Position numbers and translations under genes: made by a program | Shown here: piece by piece, positions 6,501 to 6,905 of the stretch | How the letters are laid out: every line of letters starts with the position of its first letter | Numbering within the stretch: the stretch's first letter is position 1 | The notes under the pieces: model-generated | Seen by the model: the letters and a program-made list of their open reading frames with translations, nothing else | Told to the model about the DNA's origin: nothing | The model's database searches: none | Source: Akkermansiaceae bacterium | GTDB lineage: Bacteria > Verrucomicrobiota > Verrucomicrobiia > Verrucomicrobiales > Akkermansiaceae | Reading direction: 5' to 3' | DNA length: 6,905 nucleotides | Assembly: GCA_028293225.1 (NCBI GenBank) | Contig: JAQGPE010000021.1 | Location: 1 to 6,905, forward strand

Positions 6501-6905
6501 ATGAACTTCCGCCCCGTCGTCGCAAGTCTGATCCTGGCGGGCCTCGCGCCGCTCGCGATCGCCCAGGAAACCCGCCCGTACAAGGTTCTCGGCGCGGATA
6601 AAGGCCATGTCGCGATCGTCGACGCACAGGGGAAGGTCGAGTGGGAGGTTCCGACCAACAGTGAAGTTCACGACCTCGCCCTCCTGCCGAACGGCAACCT
6701 GCTGTTCTCGATGAAGGGGCCGAAGGTCGTCGAGATGACGCCCGCCAAGGAGATCGTCTGGGAGTACGCGCCGAAGCCCAAGGACAAATCGGTCCCGCGC
6801 GTCGAGATCCACGCCTTCCAGCGGCTCGCCGACGGCCTGACCCTGGTCGCCGAGACAGGCAACAAGCGGATCGTCGAGGTTGACAGGAGCGGCAAGGTCG
6901 TCCAC
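6501..6905 (+). CDS. Secreted beta-propeller-like (PQQ/NHL-type repeat) protein, 5' part only
   Basis: From ATG 6501 the frame stays open for 135 codons to the window edge, so the C-terminus is missing. Residues 1-21 form a Sec signal peptide (basic start MNFR, hydrophobic VVASLILAGLAPL, probable cut after AIA before QE). The mature part shows repeating short blades: a VAIVDAQGKVEWEV unit (about 38-51), a DLALLPNGNLLFSMKG unit (58-73) followed by VVEMTPAKEIVWEY (76-89), and RLADGLTLVAETGNKRIVEVD (split: RLADGLTLVAE then TGNKRIVEVD, about 108-128) followed by GKVV. The pattern 'ellp-NGN-l, N-r-vvEvd-GkivW' is typical of PQQ-like or NHL beta-propellers, used for binding or as scaffolds and only sometimes as enzymes. 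It begins 42 bases after the DUF1501 gene on the same strand, without an intervening terminator, and likely belongs to the same operon. Whether it binds a cofactor or carries further domains cannot be told from this part. Confidence 0.82.
   Translation, partial: MNFRPVVASLILAGLAPLAIAQETRPYKVLGADKGHVAIVDAQGKVEWEVPTNSEVHDLALLPNGNLLFSMKGPKVVEMTPAKEIVWEYAPKPKDKSVPRVEIHAFQRLADGLTLVAETGNKRIVEVDRSGKVVH

Noticed and set aside
5499..6905. A long minus-strand open frame opposite the DUF1501 and propeller genes
   Set aside because: It crosses two convincing plus-strand genes and their spacer, and its translation is compositionally biased without motifs. Absence of stops is expected in GC-rich antisense frames.

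Overview
The window is GC-rich, densely coding bacterial DNA. It most likely comes from the PVC superphylum, probably a Verrucomicrobiota or Planctomycetota member. The main reason is a gene pair characteristic of those phyla: a large secreted cytochrome-type protein with PSCyt1, DUF1549 and DUF1553 domains, followed by a Tat-exported DUF1501 protein. The phylum call rests on protein families and is an inference.

Layout, left to right: (1) On the minus strand, running off the left edge, are the first 25 codons of a gene whose N-terminus resembles the low-temperature-requirement A (LtrA) membrane family. (2) After a 92-bp divergent spacer comes a plus-strand AEC-family (auxin efflux carrier/malate permease type) transporter at 168-1121. 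(3) Next is an IclR-family transcriptional regulator at 1192-2010. (4) Its stop codon overlaps, as ATGA, the start of a 983-residue PSCyt1/DUF1549/DUF1553 protein at 2007-4958. (5) Thirty-nine bases later is a 486-residue DUF1501 protein at 4998-6458. (6) Forty-two bases later is the start of a secreted protein with beta-propeller-like repeats (6501 to the right edge, incomplete). There are no tRNA or rRNA genes, mobile elements, CRISPR arrays or convincing terminators, and no gene-free stretch over 100 bp.

The IclR, DUF1549/1553, DUF1501 and propeller genes look like one transcription unit. The regulator would be cytoplasmic, while the other three products carry export signals (Sec for the cytochrome and the propeller, Tat for DUF1501). 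A reasonable reading is an effector-controlled periplasmic or surface system that processes or binds an extracellular substrate by an undefined redox or hydrolytic chemistry. The AEC carrier next door hints that an organic-acid-like compound could be the inducer or product. The biochemical role of the DUF1549/DUF1553/DUF1501 set is not established, so this is the part of the window most likely to hold an undescribed system. The most distinctive detail is an apparent beta-sandwich, sugar-binding-like module inserted between DUF1549 and DUF1553 in the large protein.
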